Positions 43,229-55,700 of a stretch of 64,000 nucleotides of DNA are shown one piece after another. The number at the start of each line of letters is the position of its first letter. The stretch's first letter is position 1. Source of the stretch: Bolinopsis microptera (Eukaryota; Ctenophora; Tentaculata; Lobata; Bolinopsidae); assembly GCF_026151205.1 (NCBI RefSeq), contig NC_087077.1:5356483-5420482 (forward strand), given 5' to 3'. Position numbers and translations under genes: made by a program. The notes below the pieces were generated by a model that was not told the DNA's origin, searched no databases, and worked only from the letters and a program-made list of their open reading frames with translations.

Positions 43229-43939
43229 GTTGCAGCTCTCAACAATGAACGACCACCCACGTGCAAATCAGAAGCATATCGTCGAGAGCGATGTCACATT
43301 GACGGAGCCCAGCAGAGCCCAGCAGAACCCAGCATCAGTGATAAGGAGACAATTTAACAAGGCGGATTAAAGCAAGTGCGATCACGATTATATAGGAGAC
43401 GACGTCGACTTTTGTAATTTCAGGTTTAGATCTGGAAACTTACTATAAGGTTAAAAGACAGAGGAAGCGGCGAAAGTGTCTGTTAGGAGCAGGCCCGTGC
43501 CATCATAATAAGTAAGTGAAGTACTTAAATTTCTACATGATCTGCCTAAAAGTAGGATTTCTCTTCGGATTCGATCTCGGTAAGGATAATAGTTAGTCTA
43601 ACATAAAATTTAAAACATTTTGTCCGAAATCTGTCGAATACAGAAACTAAGCTTCGTTTGTATACAAGCACCAAACAGGAAAGACGAGGAGCGTGCAGGC
43701 TCTCCCCACTGCGAGGAGTTTTTGAGTGGGATGTTGGGATGAAACTGGCTTTGACGCTGACGTATAGTGAAATTAAATATTCAGTACTGACCAGGACCTC
43801 GATCTTGTTTTTCTTAATTAGTCTTGGGGAAAATTTAGCAGGAGAATGATCATGGCTGACGACGAAATGTCAGGTACTGCAGTCTTCAAAAGCGGCCGAC
43901 TCGACATCTAGTGCAGTGGTGTTCAAATTAAAAATGATT

Positions 43940-44001
43940 GAATATTGATCACATACATATTTATTATTTATATATGTATGATATGTATGTGATCAATATT
44001 C
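43940..44001. repeat. Perfect 21-bp inverted repeat
   Basis: Arms 43940-43960 and 43981-44001 (GAATATTGATCACATACATA and its complement) are separated by 20 bp. It could form a stem of 21 pairs. No ORF or transposon context. Confidence 0.8.
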
Positions 44002-44882
44002 TGTTATCTGTATACAGACAACATGTTACAACAGAAGATGCAAGGGCAGGTGTCTTCAAACGTACGCTGGTAGTTTATTGAGGAATAATAAATTTTAATT
44101 TTAAAGCTGTAAACTGCGTTGGCCTTCGTGTAGTGGGACTGGTAGTAGTGGTAGAGGAAAATTCTTTACTGAGTTCCGTGAAGCTGGTAGAATTAGGATC
44201 CGTATTTGAGAGTTAATTGTTGATTTTGGTTATCAAACGATGTTGATATCTCAGCAAAAGATTTCTTACTACCTTACTTCATAGACAATTTTAAAATTTG
44301 GCTGGACACCAGGACACAATAAACTGTTTAGAATTTGTTTGGATATTTTGTAAATTTTGATAGTTTTGATAATGTTTCATGACCGATAAAAATCAACTTA
44401 ATAACACCAGAATGTGTGTGTGTGTGTCTGATCGTTCGTGTGTAATTTCCGAACGGTTATACAAAGAAAATGGTAAGAGTTACGGGACTGGTTTTTTCGG
44501 TATAGTGTCGACAAAACTCTGCGCCAATGAGAGTGCTCGACTGCCGGACTGCAGTTAAGCAGGAGCATCAAATTGGCGGGCAAACGCGAACGAAAACCAA
44601 TAATCATATAGTATAATTATATACAGCTTTATCACGTGTTTAATTACGCGTGATTTATTACGCGTGATTTATTATTGATTATGTGTAAAACTTGTAACAA
44701 TTTTTGACATATCCAATATGTATAGCTGGTGACGGTTGCATGAAAACCACAATTCACAATACGGATACCATGCGCTAATAGTAATGTGCTAATATGCTAA
44801 TGTAAGGCCTTCAATTGAATGAAGTTGCTGCAAGGGTTGCAAGGGTTTCAGACCATATATCGGTGCTACACTTACTACTTAC

Positions 44883-44958
44883 TAGTGCTACTTGGGTTTG
44901 ACACCAGATCTGCGAACATCTCTCTTCGGCTTTTGCGTCGCTCCTTCTGCTTCTCCAT
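44883..44958 (-). CDS. Candidate alternative first exon of the EF-hand gene (b)
   Basis: An ATG opens a 25-codon basic frame (MEKQKERRKSRREMFADLVS ...) ending at donor A|GTAAGT in phase 1. That is the phase required by the exon at 41786-41703. It is preceded by CCCTACAG and CTGCAG. No other minus-strand gene in reach needs it. Inference only; transcripts would settle it. Confidence 0.45.
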
Positions 44959-46631
44959 CGCTATTTCTGCAGACTTTTTAGCAGCTGTAGGGTACGAGCT
45001 AGGTTTAGGTCGACATTAAGAAATGAACCCCTCTACTTCGACCTCTGAGATTCCTTCTACAATTAATACAAAAATGAAAAACGTCTCACTCCAACCATAC
45101 CAAGGTCTCAGTATATAATTTGCTTACCCGCCGTTATACTGTCTGACACGCTAACGCCGATTAAGGCCGACCAGCAATGACTCGGTAACCTTTATTCCCC
45201 CTTAGTTTTTGAATGTGTAAATTTGTCCGACAACTGTATAGTCTATACTTATACAATAAACATTGGACAGTAGACACATATGATGTATAAATATCACAGT
45301 TGCATTGGTAGTGCCTGTTCGCGAGATCAATCCGTTTTCATAAACCATATTTTGCACATTTAAGACATCTGCACGGAATTTGTGTCGCCGCAAGTTGTGA
45401 TAAAGTTTTATCAAAATGAGTTTCCATGTGGCTCAAATTTTTACTACGTTTCGCCAGTATCTCTGCTAGTATAGTTTAGTATAGGGTGCTACTGAATATT
45501 ACTGAATATTACTGGACTAAATTAACTTCACTTTAACTCAGTTCCAACTAACCAAAGCAAAAATAGTAAACCAGAATGGCTTATAACAAACTAATAAATT
45601 AATAATAATAGATAATATTCGCTCCCAACCATGAAACACGGCAAAAAATGGCTGGTTATTTGTTATAACAATTTCTGAGTAGCATAATTCTGAAAGTATG
45701 AATATCATTGCTAGAGCCATCGGTGTTGATTTCTGTAAAACATCAAATTCGACGCACCAATTCACCAAAGTTCATAAACCAAAAAATTCGCGTTGCTGTA
45801 TTAATAGCGGCGTTTATTCATCCCGTCGAGATTAAAATGCATAACTCGTTTCCGAAATTAATATCCATTGTTAATTTAACAATTAAGCCAAGCAAGATCA
45901 TACTTCTAGCGCATTTTCCGTCTTTTCTTTCATTAATAATTAACGATTAATAAAATTATCAGGTCACAAACCTGGCGGCGAACCTTTCAGGAACCAAACG
46001 ATCTGACCATCATACAGATCATCAAGTAATGCTTGAAAAGCACCGTGGGAAATTAGAGTAGATTTAGGAACCAATTAATACAGATTACCAAGTACTCAGG
46101 TTCTGAGTATGTAAAACGAGCAAATGTAGTACAGAATACTGCAGGAAACCCTCTTCTTAGAAGAATTGTCTTTCCAACAGTCAGACGATCCAGATGATAG
46201 TCAATTATAACCTAGGTCGTTCCTTTATAGTACGAAAATACTCTCGAACGGAGGGCCTTATGCGATTCGTTTAAGTTTTAAAACTATAGATAAATAGTTG
46301 TTGTATATCATAGGACTGCCTGTCCTCTTCAGGGATGTTATGGCCTTGTCCATTTCTAAGTCAATCAAATGCTATCCGGATCACATCACCAATTATAAGT
46401 CACTGATTGGGTGACACGATCTGATCTCTCTGGAGGTCGGATCAGTTTGGTTCAATTTGGATCAGTATAAAAATGTATACCATAAAATTCGCGGCACTCT
46501 TTAATATTGACAAAATACGCTTGCGATGAATTTGATGCTTATCAGTATGCGAAAAATATCAAAATTTTCACCATGTGGTGGCGCTTTATTGTAGTTAGTT
46601 AAGTTAGTTACTTAGTTAGTCAGCTACTCAC

Positions 46632-46692
46632 CTCTTGCAGTATCTGAAGGCTCAATCAGGGAGCTGAGCCATGGAAACTTGGACATTGACAT
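46632..46692 (-). CDS. Candidate alternative first exon of the EF-hand gene (c)
   Basis: A 20-codon frame (MSMSKFPWLSSLIEPSDTAR) ends at a strong donor G|GTGAGT in phase 1, compatible with EF-hand exon 2. Same inference as for the other candidate first exons. Confidence 0.4.
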
Positions 46693-47803
46693 TCATTAAT
46701 ATTAAATATTCGAACCGAAAATGGTTTCAAGTCGAAGTAAACTAGAAAGTAAACCAGAAAATGTATAATTATAATATCATGAATAGCATATGAAATTGAA
46801 ATGGAATGGTGCGGTTTATATACAGCCGCGGTTCTACCACCGAGGTCAGAATCTAAAAGCGGCCCTGGTTGTGATGACGCGGCTAACTAATAACTAATAA
46901 CTAATAACTTTCATTTCCATGTCCATACGTACAGGGGTTTTATTAACTTAATGCACATTTAAATATCGAGAGGAGGATATTTGAACACGCATGGAAATTG
47001 CTATAATACGATAAATGAAACAAGCAGATAAGCTTGTAAGCAGCGTATATTATATTGATATTTTATTCTGTTGATATTTTTCAAGTCCAATGAGAGTTGT
47101 GGTGATCACGTCTAGGAGTAGATAGCCAACAAATTAGTGGTTTTCAGGGCTCACATCTAGATAACCAACAAATTAGTGGTTTTCAGGCCTAAGCTAACTG
47201 TCCTAACTATGGACCAGTCAGCGGAAAAGCTTCATTAGTAGTATTTCACTGATAGCTAATATATGTAGCAACTGTAATCTACAGAAGGCTTCACTGACGG
47301 GTCGGGTAAAACAGCTGTGCAGGCGAGTGTCCGGCCGTATTTCATGAGAATAGCAGTAGCCAGTTAGAGTAAGCCACAGCTTGGCGGTGTACGATTAAGT
47401 AGCTCCACCCTTCAAAACAGTTGCAATTAATAGTAACTAATAATAAGTACCTACCTTAACAGTAAGTAGTAACCCTAACATACATGTACCGGTACGAACC
47501 ACTTTTAGATAAATCATATAGAAATTGAACAGTAAAGCAAGATGTGAAGATAATATTAAATTTAAAGTCATACTAGGTTGATTCAAAATTAAATTTCCCC
47601 AAATCACTCATATGATCGAGAGGGTGATATCAATACGTATCTGTAAAACAAAATTTGGAAAATAAATTGAAAAAGGATACGATAGTTAATTAATATACTT
47701 AGAGCAGCTGATTTAATAGTTTATCATCAAATAAATGCTGACCAGCACTGCAATGACAGCAGCAATTTTATAGATGATTCAGAAAATAATATAGATGACT
47801 TAC

Positions 47804-47831
47804 CTGTAATCACAGATGTTTGTCGTTTCAT
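47804..47831 (-). CDS. Candidate alternative first exon of the EF-hand gene (d)
   Basis: A 9-codon frame (MKRQTSVIT) ends at G|GTAAGT in phase 1. The ATG follows CCGAAG by one base. Very short, so weak on its own; its phase and position match the other candidates. Confidence 0.3.
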
Positions 47832-48070
47832 TCTTCGGTTATTAATTAAACATTTCATTCTTCGGTTATTAAGTGAACGTTTCATCACCGATTACTGGAT
47901 CAGACAATATTGTATAATCAATTAATAGTAATACTGATAATTGATAATACTGATTATTAATAATACTGTATACGCCTATACTATTACTCTATAGGCATCA
48001 CGGTTTCATCAAACTGAATCAATTATCGAAAGCGATCACAGAATTAAAGGATTTCATGAACTCAGTAAGG

Positions 48071-48125
48071 GTCTGCCCACACTACGCCATGTGGCGACGG
48101 GCCACATGGCGTAGTATGGGCAGAC
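48071..48125. repeat. 25-bp hairpin palindrome
   Basis: Arms 48071-48095 and 48101-48125 (GTCTGCCCACACTACGCCAT and complement) pair over 25 positions with one mismatch and a 5-bp loop. An outer AGGGTCTGCC/GGCAGACCCT extends the symmetry imperfectly. GC-rich against an AT-rich setting. Possibly a small foldback repeat or an unrecognised structured RNA. Confidence 0.85.
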
Positions 48126-48774
48126 GGCAGACCCTAATAGATAAGTAAAAGTAACGCTTAGCTGCGAAGGGAGCTCAGAACAAAAGTCAATGCTGTGGAG
48201 GATCACCCTTACAAGAGTTCGTGTCGTGGTGGTGTTACAATCGTTCTGAATATAAACTCTAAATTAAAGGTTTATCAGCATACTCCAGAGTCCCCACTTT
48301 GCCCATGTTTTAGGCACGTGATATTTTATGCATATAATAGGATATGCTGGTTGGATAAATGGTTAAGCAGGGATATTATTAGTAGTTAGCACAGTACTCA
48401 ATATTAATGCAGTAATAGAGCTGAGTTTAAGCTTAAACTGCAAATATGTTCAATTGATGCAGTTCCCACCTTTGCTGGCTAGTTCTAAAATGCGCTAATA
48501 TATAATTGCGCTAATTTATAATTGTATCGAAAATATTAAGCTATACTAGGAATCGAATAAAGAAGCTGATATCGTGAATCGACTAAATTATAAAAATCTA
48601 ATTAACATAATCAACCGTTTATATCACCACATCAGTAAACAATACCGATATGATATAAAAGATCCGATTATACAAAACGGTTAAAATGTAGCCTCTTTTG
48701 TAATATAAATACCCCTCAGGCAATTCCGTATAGTATACACGTTATAACATTACTTTTTCTACAATTCCACGAAA

Positions 48775-50223
48775 TTAACAAATTAAAATTTTATCCATCC
48801 ATTTATCTTTCTTCCTATAAAAGTATCTCTTCCAGCCAATCATGGTGATATCCAATTTGTCCCGTATGCTCTTAATAGTGAGGAGGTATGCGTAGGGAGA
48901 GCAGCTAAGTGAAATGAGCAGTGAGAGGAGAGCTATGTCAAGAAACCAGTCCCAGGAATGTTTGTTTCCCTTAATCTGCCCGATCTTGATAACATTGCAA
49001 AGCAGAGGCAGGACAGTGAGGGATGTCAACACCACCACCAGGATAATAGCGAATGGCACGTTGTGCAGGTCCTCCACCAGTTTCTGGTATGTGGTCCGTT
49101 TCCTGCACTCGAAGCTGGTGTACCGTCTCATGGTACGGCCCGAAGGGTGCCTGTCCACAATGCTGTACCCGCGAGGTCTCTGCACTTGTTCCACGAACTC
49201 TATTGCTCCGTTAAACATGGTCTTCTCCCTCCGGCTCATCTGCGGTGACTTGATTCTGACGGGGGCCGGTACTCTCCTGGATCGTATGACATTGTTACTT
49301 GTGTTCTCTGACGACAGCACGAAGGTTAGCACGGTGGTTATGGAGAGCACGTTCTGCAGACCGTTTAAGAAGGATGTTACCCTAGCGTATCTCTTCTTCA
49401 GACTCTGATTCTTTCTTACTGACTTGTAAATAAACCCATATAAAGTTATTGTGACTAGTCTTGGGAAAAAGATCCCAAAAAAGCAATATATCCCATAAAA
49501 AGCGGAGCAGCCATACTCTGAAACGTCCAAATACTCGCACCTCTCCTCCTCCCTATTGTAAGCAAATCCACACAGACCAAATATAGGAGGGATGGACAAG
49601 CAACAAGCCCAAGTCATAGCCACCAGACATACAGCCAGTTGGTTTCTAACGTGAAGTATTCTCTTATACCTGAGAGGTAGTTTGAGAGCAGTGAGCCTAG
49701 CGGTGGTGATGCAGCTCATTGAGTAGGATAACATGCTCACTGCGGTGGAGCGCATTGTCATGTTGAAGGAACAGTCCAGTTCTTTTGTTGAGGAACCGAA
49801 GAAGGACAGTAAGAACTGTGATAGAACGAATATCTGAAATAGAGATGGTCAAGTATTCTCCTATTTAACAGTATCTTTATATTTATGAGCCAATGGCACA
49901 TAACAACAATTGAAGTTCGTACGGTCAAAATGAGCCAGATGTTTTAGCATTATAAATATGAATGGTAACAGTAGAAGCATTAGAAAATAACAAACCTGAC
50001 AGAAGCAAAAGAAGATCAAGAAGAAGTAAGGATGAATGGAGCGACGGTAGAACTTGAGTATAACATAAAGTAGGAGGGAAGTAGCGAAACCGCCCATGAA
50101 GAGAAAAGGAGTGAAGAGTATGGGAGTGAGGTAGATGAGGTGCCCTCCTCCTTCTTCTTCAGTGAGAGGAGAAGGGCTGGTGGAGTTGGTTGTAGTCCCA
50201 TCCTCACCAATAGAATTTACCAT
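48775..50223 (-). CDS. Rhodopsin-type G-protein-coupled receptor, divergent
   Basis: Two exons, 50223-49996 and 49833-48775, joined in phase 0, give 428 residues with seven hydrophobic segments. The extracellular N terminus has NST and NSTSP sites. The TM3 end reads TTARLTALKLPLRYKRIL, which aligns with the DRYxAIxxPLRYxRI region but has ARL in place of DRY (arginine 3.50 kept, aspartate and tyrosine lost). TM7 reads SCSPYAYLLTIKSIRDKL, SPxxY in place of NPxxY. A long basic third intracellular loop of about 100 residues separates TM5 and TM6. The loss of the TM3 acidic residue suggests altered activation or constitutive coupling. A CCTCCCCCTACAG acceptor-like tract ends one base before the ATG. 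Ligand unknown. Confidence 0.8.
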
Positions 50224-50229
50224 CCTGTA

Positions 50230-51530
50230 GGGGGAGGGGTATTTTATAGTTTATCTCACTAAAAACACTAATTTGAAATACTGAAAAATAACTATTGTAT
50301 TCAGGGCTAGCCACAGAAATTTGAAAATAATGCTGATTATTAAGTAAGTAAATTGCATATATTATCATTCTATTAAAGTATTTGAATAAAAGATAAAAAC
50401 CCTAGCTTCACTTTCAGTTTCAGTAGTAAATTATTCGATCATTAAACTATAAAGTTGTATAACCTACTCAATAGCTACGATCATCCAGAGGAGAAAAAGA
50501 GCTAATAATTAGATTTAGACAAAATCTTTAAAAATCACGATAAGACGATTGTAATTTTTGAAATAGTTTTGAAAAATCAAAAATGTTACTATTAATTAGA
50601 ATAACTCTGAGTTTGACCTTCGCCAGGCTATGATACAAACAATATGTCGATATATCCTGATCGTACCAGAGACTTAATAGTACTAGAATGTATTAGTAAT
50701 ACATGTCCTAGCTGTCTTGAAGGCGCAGAGTGGTACAGACGGCAAGCACTAGAACACTCACCCAATTAATAAGTCTTCGTCATTATTCATTAATGAATAA
50801 ATGATTTTGGATTGTTATGGATGTCAGTGGGGGTAAATGTAACCAAGTAATATTGTAAAAAACAAGTAAATATATATTATATATAAGTACCTTAAGAACG
50901 ACAAATTTAGTTTACCATAAGTTTAGTCAACATTTTTACCAAAATTGTTGTAAACCAAATTTATTGCCCCCGTGAGTAAAATCCTGTTTTGGTCACGTGG
51001 TAGGCTAGTGAAACACGAATTCGATTGTTTAGGGTTAGGGTTAGGGTTTATTTAAAACTGTGTTGATCAGCTGCAAAACCATAAAAACCCAAGTCACGAA
51101 AAAAGTATGAGCCAACAATGAGATCGAATACTAAAAGTAAATGAATTGTATGGTGGAAAAGGAAGAAAAGGAAAAAATGATCAAATATTATGGATATTTG
51201 TAGTAGCTCAATGGATAGTAATTGTAATATTGGATGCGATTTTTTGTATAAATAATTCCTTGATAAACTTTAAAAGAAAGCCGATAGCTGACAAAAATTC
51301 AGATTCGGAGGTAAGTTGCTGACCAAAGTCAGAATGTTAGCATATTTTAGAGTTACTGGTTAACAAATTGCAGGAATTTACGGATAGCTGACAGGAACAC
51401 TTTGCCAAAATATAGCTAAACGATTTCTGCCTTCAAACCTAGAAGAAACAAGGTAAGCTTGAGAGCTGTATAGGAAAAATAATTGTAAGCTTGAGAGCTG
51501 TATAAGAAAAATAATTGTGAGGAGTTTTGT
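50230..51530. other. Intergenic
   Basis: No gene recognised. A repeat phrase GTTTTGGTCACGTGGTAGGC followed by TTAGGGTTAGGGTTAGGG lies at 50987-51047 and is related to 33452-33530. A 35-bp direct duplication (AAGCTTGAGAGCTGTATA...) lies at about 51455-51520. Confidence 0.45.
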
Positions 51531-52032
51531 GTCTTAGTCTATGATGTGTTTGCGATATAGGTCGGTAACTGTAAGAATGTATCTTTGATCAATGTTTCTT
51601 TCCTGTAAATCCAATGCCCTGGTACAGACGACCAGTGCGAATCAGTAATTTTCAGTGGAATGAAGTTGGTATGTGGCACTGAGGATAAATTAATTAACAA
51701 GTTAAATAATATTCCATCGCGGACATTTCCACCAATTAGTGGCAGCTGACTGTCGTTATGGCGAACAGTTGGGGTAGATGGTAGAACTGAGGTGGATTTG
51801 CCTGAGTTGTTCATTTCACAGGAGAAGTGACTTCATTACTTCTAGAATTAAGAATTAACTGATAACGGAGTAATGATTCATTATCAGATGGAAAATAAGG
51901 GCTTGTACTTGAAGATAAAAAGTAATGGTTGAATGCAGCCAAATTCAATGAACATAGCATCGTGTGAATAGTTGTATAACCGAAGGATTATTTACATCCT
52001 CGGAAAATTCTTGGAAATTAAGTTCACTTGCT

Positions 52033-52454
52033 TTAAGGGATAATGACCTTTACAAGACTAGTGCAGTCAGCCTCGATTGCCACAACATGCATTGTACGTG
52101 ACGGGAAATTTGTGCCACCATTGTACACATAGCACGAATATATCGAGTTGAACGGAACAATTGCCACAGCGTGTTGAATGGTACGCAACCAATTGGTCTG
52201 TATAGTGGGTAAATAAGCATTGGAGTTCAAACACGTGGTACATCGTACCAGCAGTGTGGTTTGATGCAATCTGTAGGTGGTTTAAGGCAATCTATAGGTG
52301 GTTTGATGCAATCTGTAGATGGTTTGATGGAATCTGTGGGTATGACAATATGTTGATCACAATAGAGTATCCCACATTTTTTGCTGTTCTGAGAAACTAT
52401 CAGAGCAGCAGATCTCAGAGTAACCAATATAGTGAAACGCACAACGAACATCAC
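52033..52454 (-). CDS. Possible small secreted protein with CIKPP repeats
   Basis: A 75-codon frame (52454-52227) starts with a hydrophobic segment (MMFVVRFTILVTLRSAALIV) and continues into heptad repeats of the TDCIKPP type, encoded by about four 21-bp units. An overlapping second frame (52269-52033) carries CTTCLNSNAYLPTIQ ... YSCYVYNGGTNFPSR, which looks protein-like and cysteine-containing. A shift of frame in or after the 21-bp repeat would join the two. It could be one gene broken by repeat-length change, a spliced gene, or chance. Confidence 0.3.
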
Positions 52455-52739
52455 GAATCAGACATCCTAACCGCTGATGTGACACAAAATTTGCTATAAC
52501 GTGCGGAAATTCCACCTCAAAGCGTTCATAAAATATTAAACATGTACCAGTTACTCCACTTGAATCAGCCTCTAGCTGAGCCGCTGGAACTATCAGCTCC
52601 TTATACGGGCATCACGTGGGAGAAAGTTCACCGCAAGTTCCGGCGACAAGTTGTCTCATCGAGCCCAGCTGTTGGCTGGGTCACTAATTCTCACACTCAC
52701 AGCGAGAGTGACATGTTGTTAAGGGTGGGGTTGTGAGGA

Positions 52740-55700
52740 GTTCAACTTATATTTCAACAACTTCTCGGATTAGAAAGGGGTCCAATAAAATGATTGATGG
52801 ATCAGGTAGATATTTTACCGATACCAAATTCCTACTGCCAAACTATGAGCAACGGAAGTAATAAAAATATATGGTGGCAACAGATGGCAACGTAACCAAC
52901 TGATTTTTTCATTTTCAATTATTCAACGTATTCCTCTGTTTTTGGGGCTGAATGAAGTTAGACCATTTTACTTCACGAAATGATTAAAGATGGAGCCAAA
53001 AATAATCAAAATTAGTCCAGTTTGATTATCATATTCAATAGAACACACGCAATCTTGAGGCAAAGCTTAAAATTAATGCAACTGATCTTATCAAATGATA
53101 AAGGAGAACATAGAGAAGTGTTGAGTAGAGTAAATAAATAAAAATTGGCACAGTAAAAACACAAATTCCTCCTCGGCTTTGGAGGTACATATTTTACTCC
53201 TTTATGACCTTATGAAAAGACAGTAAAATTTTATGTTGAGTTTTAATGCCACGGACCGTGGTACGCTCCAACAATGACGCATAAATGCGCTAATAATGAC
53301 GTTAATAATAAAAAATATTCGGACCGTGCTAAAATTTAGACACCGATAATGGAGAGGACCGCGTTATCGAGGAGCTGTAAAACACAGTCCAATGCATCTA
53401 AATTACCATAGATTAAATAATGGAGGTGCTGACAGCAATTTTTGGATTTCTGGACGATTTCTAATAGTTGTAAAACTTAGCTGGCTGCGATGATTTGATG
53501 ACGCAACCTTGTCGTTATGATTCTTTGTTTTCTATTCTGCAGAACGATCAAATTGGGCATGTTTAGGTAAAGATGAGCATTAACAAGACTCTGCCACCTA
53601 ACAAGGAGTTGAATCTGAGGGTAATTTCATAGCACGGGATATAATTTATGGAATTCCGAATAAACCTTGCTGTTAGCACTTATATTTCTTCTACCAGGCA
53701 TAAGCTAACCCTGCCTGGGTCCAACTCTAGTTTCCTTATTTTTTAATATTCAATCGATAATTTTATTGAAATTTTAAGATCTGATGACTAAACCCAATGA
53801 TGCCATTGCTTTTACATCACAATGACGTCATGATTACCCAATTTGGCATATAAACCTTTTATACGATCTAAAATCATTAATATATTTCAGCTGTATATTA
53901 CATATTGCAGACTGACTGTTATCATAACTTCAATCAAGCTTACAGGAAATCCAGCAGGAAAGGCTTAAAATTGATTTTCAGCAACAAAATAAATACTAAA
54001 TTATCTAAATAAATGCTTATTGATGGCTGTCAATTAAGGCTGGAATGCTTAACTTTACAGACATGATTGTGCTCTTACCCCGACTGAATAATGCTCATAT
54101 GTTACAAGAAAAATGCTGGAATGTGACCAGATACACGTAATGATTCTTGACAGTCAGTTTGTACGGTTTATACATATTTAGAGCATGAAAATTGAAACTC
54201 AAATAACGATCAACATATTGTTAATGTAGATCTCATAAGAAAATCATCGGGAATCGGTTCGAAAAATGTTCAATAAACTGGTTACGGAAATACAACAGCC
54301 ATCACTTAATTGGATCGTGAACACTGTAGGAAATGGTTTACAATCATTTTCTGTAAATCTTCAATAATTGTCGATACGACTTTCTTGAATCTTAGAGCAA
54401 GACAGTAGCATCAAAAACATTTCCACTGGTGCCGTCTTTTTTCCATCGCTTAGCATTTTTCTAATTGTCAGTTCATAATCTAATTCTAATCCAATAATCT
54501 ATCTAATTCTACAGCTATTATTGTCTTATAATTAGAACGATCAGTTTGACACGTACTTGGGCTACATTAGATTAACAAATATGCTAAGCATTATATACCG
54601 AAGCAGCAATTAAAGCTTACACTTACAGCGACAGTATAATTACGTTCAATATTGTAAAATATCATCGATGGATATTAATTTACATGAAACGGAGCACAAC
54701 AACTTACTGGCCTAGCAACAACTCATAAATTAATGGCATCTGAAAGTCTGGTGTTCTGGTATGTGTACGCGGCTTTTAAACTTAACTTTGTAAAGTATGT
54801 TTACTGCTTTTCCTCCGCACTGAGAACTGGGAGGCCCTCTAAGGCCAGTAAAAATTCGTGATCAAAATCTGAAAAAAACCTGAGCTACTGTCGGAAATGG
54901 TAAAATCAAAGCGCTGCTCGACTGTTTTCCATTCAGAAAGTGACACTACCATAATTTTGACAGACTCGTAGTTGGGTTATTGTCAATTGTCGCGACTCAT
55001 GACATGATTGTCCAGTCACAAAAGAATTTTAATTTTCTTATTTTTAGCACTTTCAGGTTTTGAATAACACGTTTTCGAGTACTAACTTTGCAGCCATTGG
55101 AAACTGGACATGATGTTTAAACTAAAGTTTATATGTCGACAACAGACATTTTTCAAGTATGGTGACCGGATATAAAAATGGTGGTCACTCTAAAGAATTA
55201 TTAATATTACTATTAGTATTAGCGTAAATAAATTCATGGCATGGAAACGTTATTGAAGAAGAAGATTTTAAACAAAAATTGCTATAATTCGTAGAAATGG
55301 CCGAGTGAAAAAGGTGTTGATTTCGATTCAAACTATTCTGATCAATAATCATGACACTCTAAATTTTACTAAACAGTGCCGCCTTCAAAGCCACGGAATT
55401 CAACTCCTTCGTGACATCCCAAAGGCTCTAGCAACGTATTCCAAAACATTAAACAACTTAAACCGTGTTGATTTAAACCCTTCAGCAAACAAAACCTTTA
55501 CTTAAAGTGTGAAAAGGACACTTGTTGACTTGTTGGACAAGGTTTAAGTACGTTAACTCTGTTTGACTAATTTGAGGTTTAGCGAGGTTTGAGTCAAAGC
55601 TACTGCATATTTGCTGGAAAGGAGAGCTGTGAGCTCCTTTGTGAGCTGACTTACAGCTTTTAGCGCTAATATAAAGGATGTGAGGCTGTTACAATTACAT

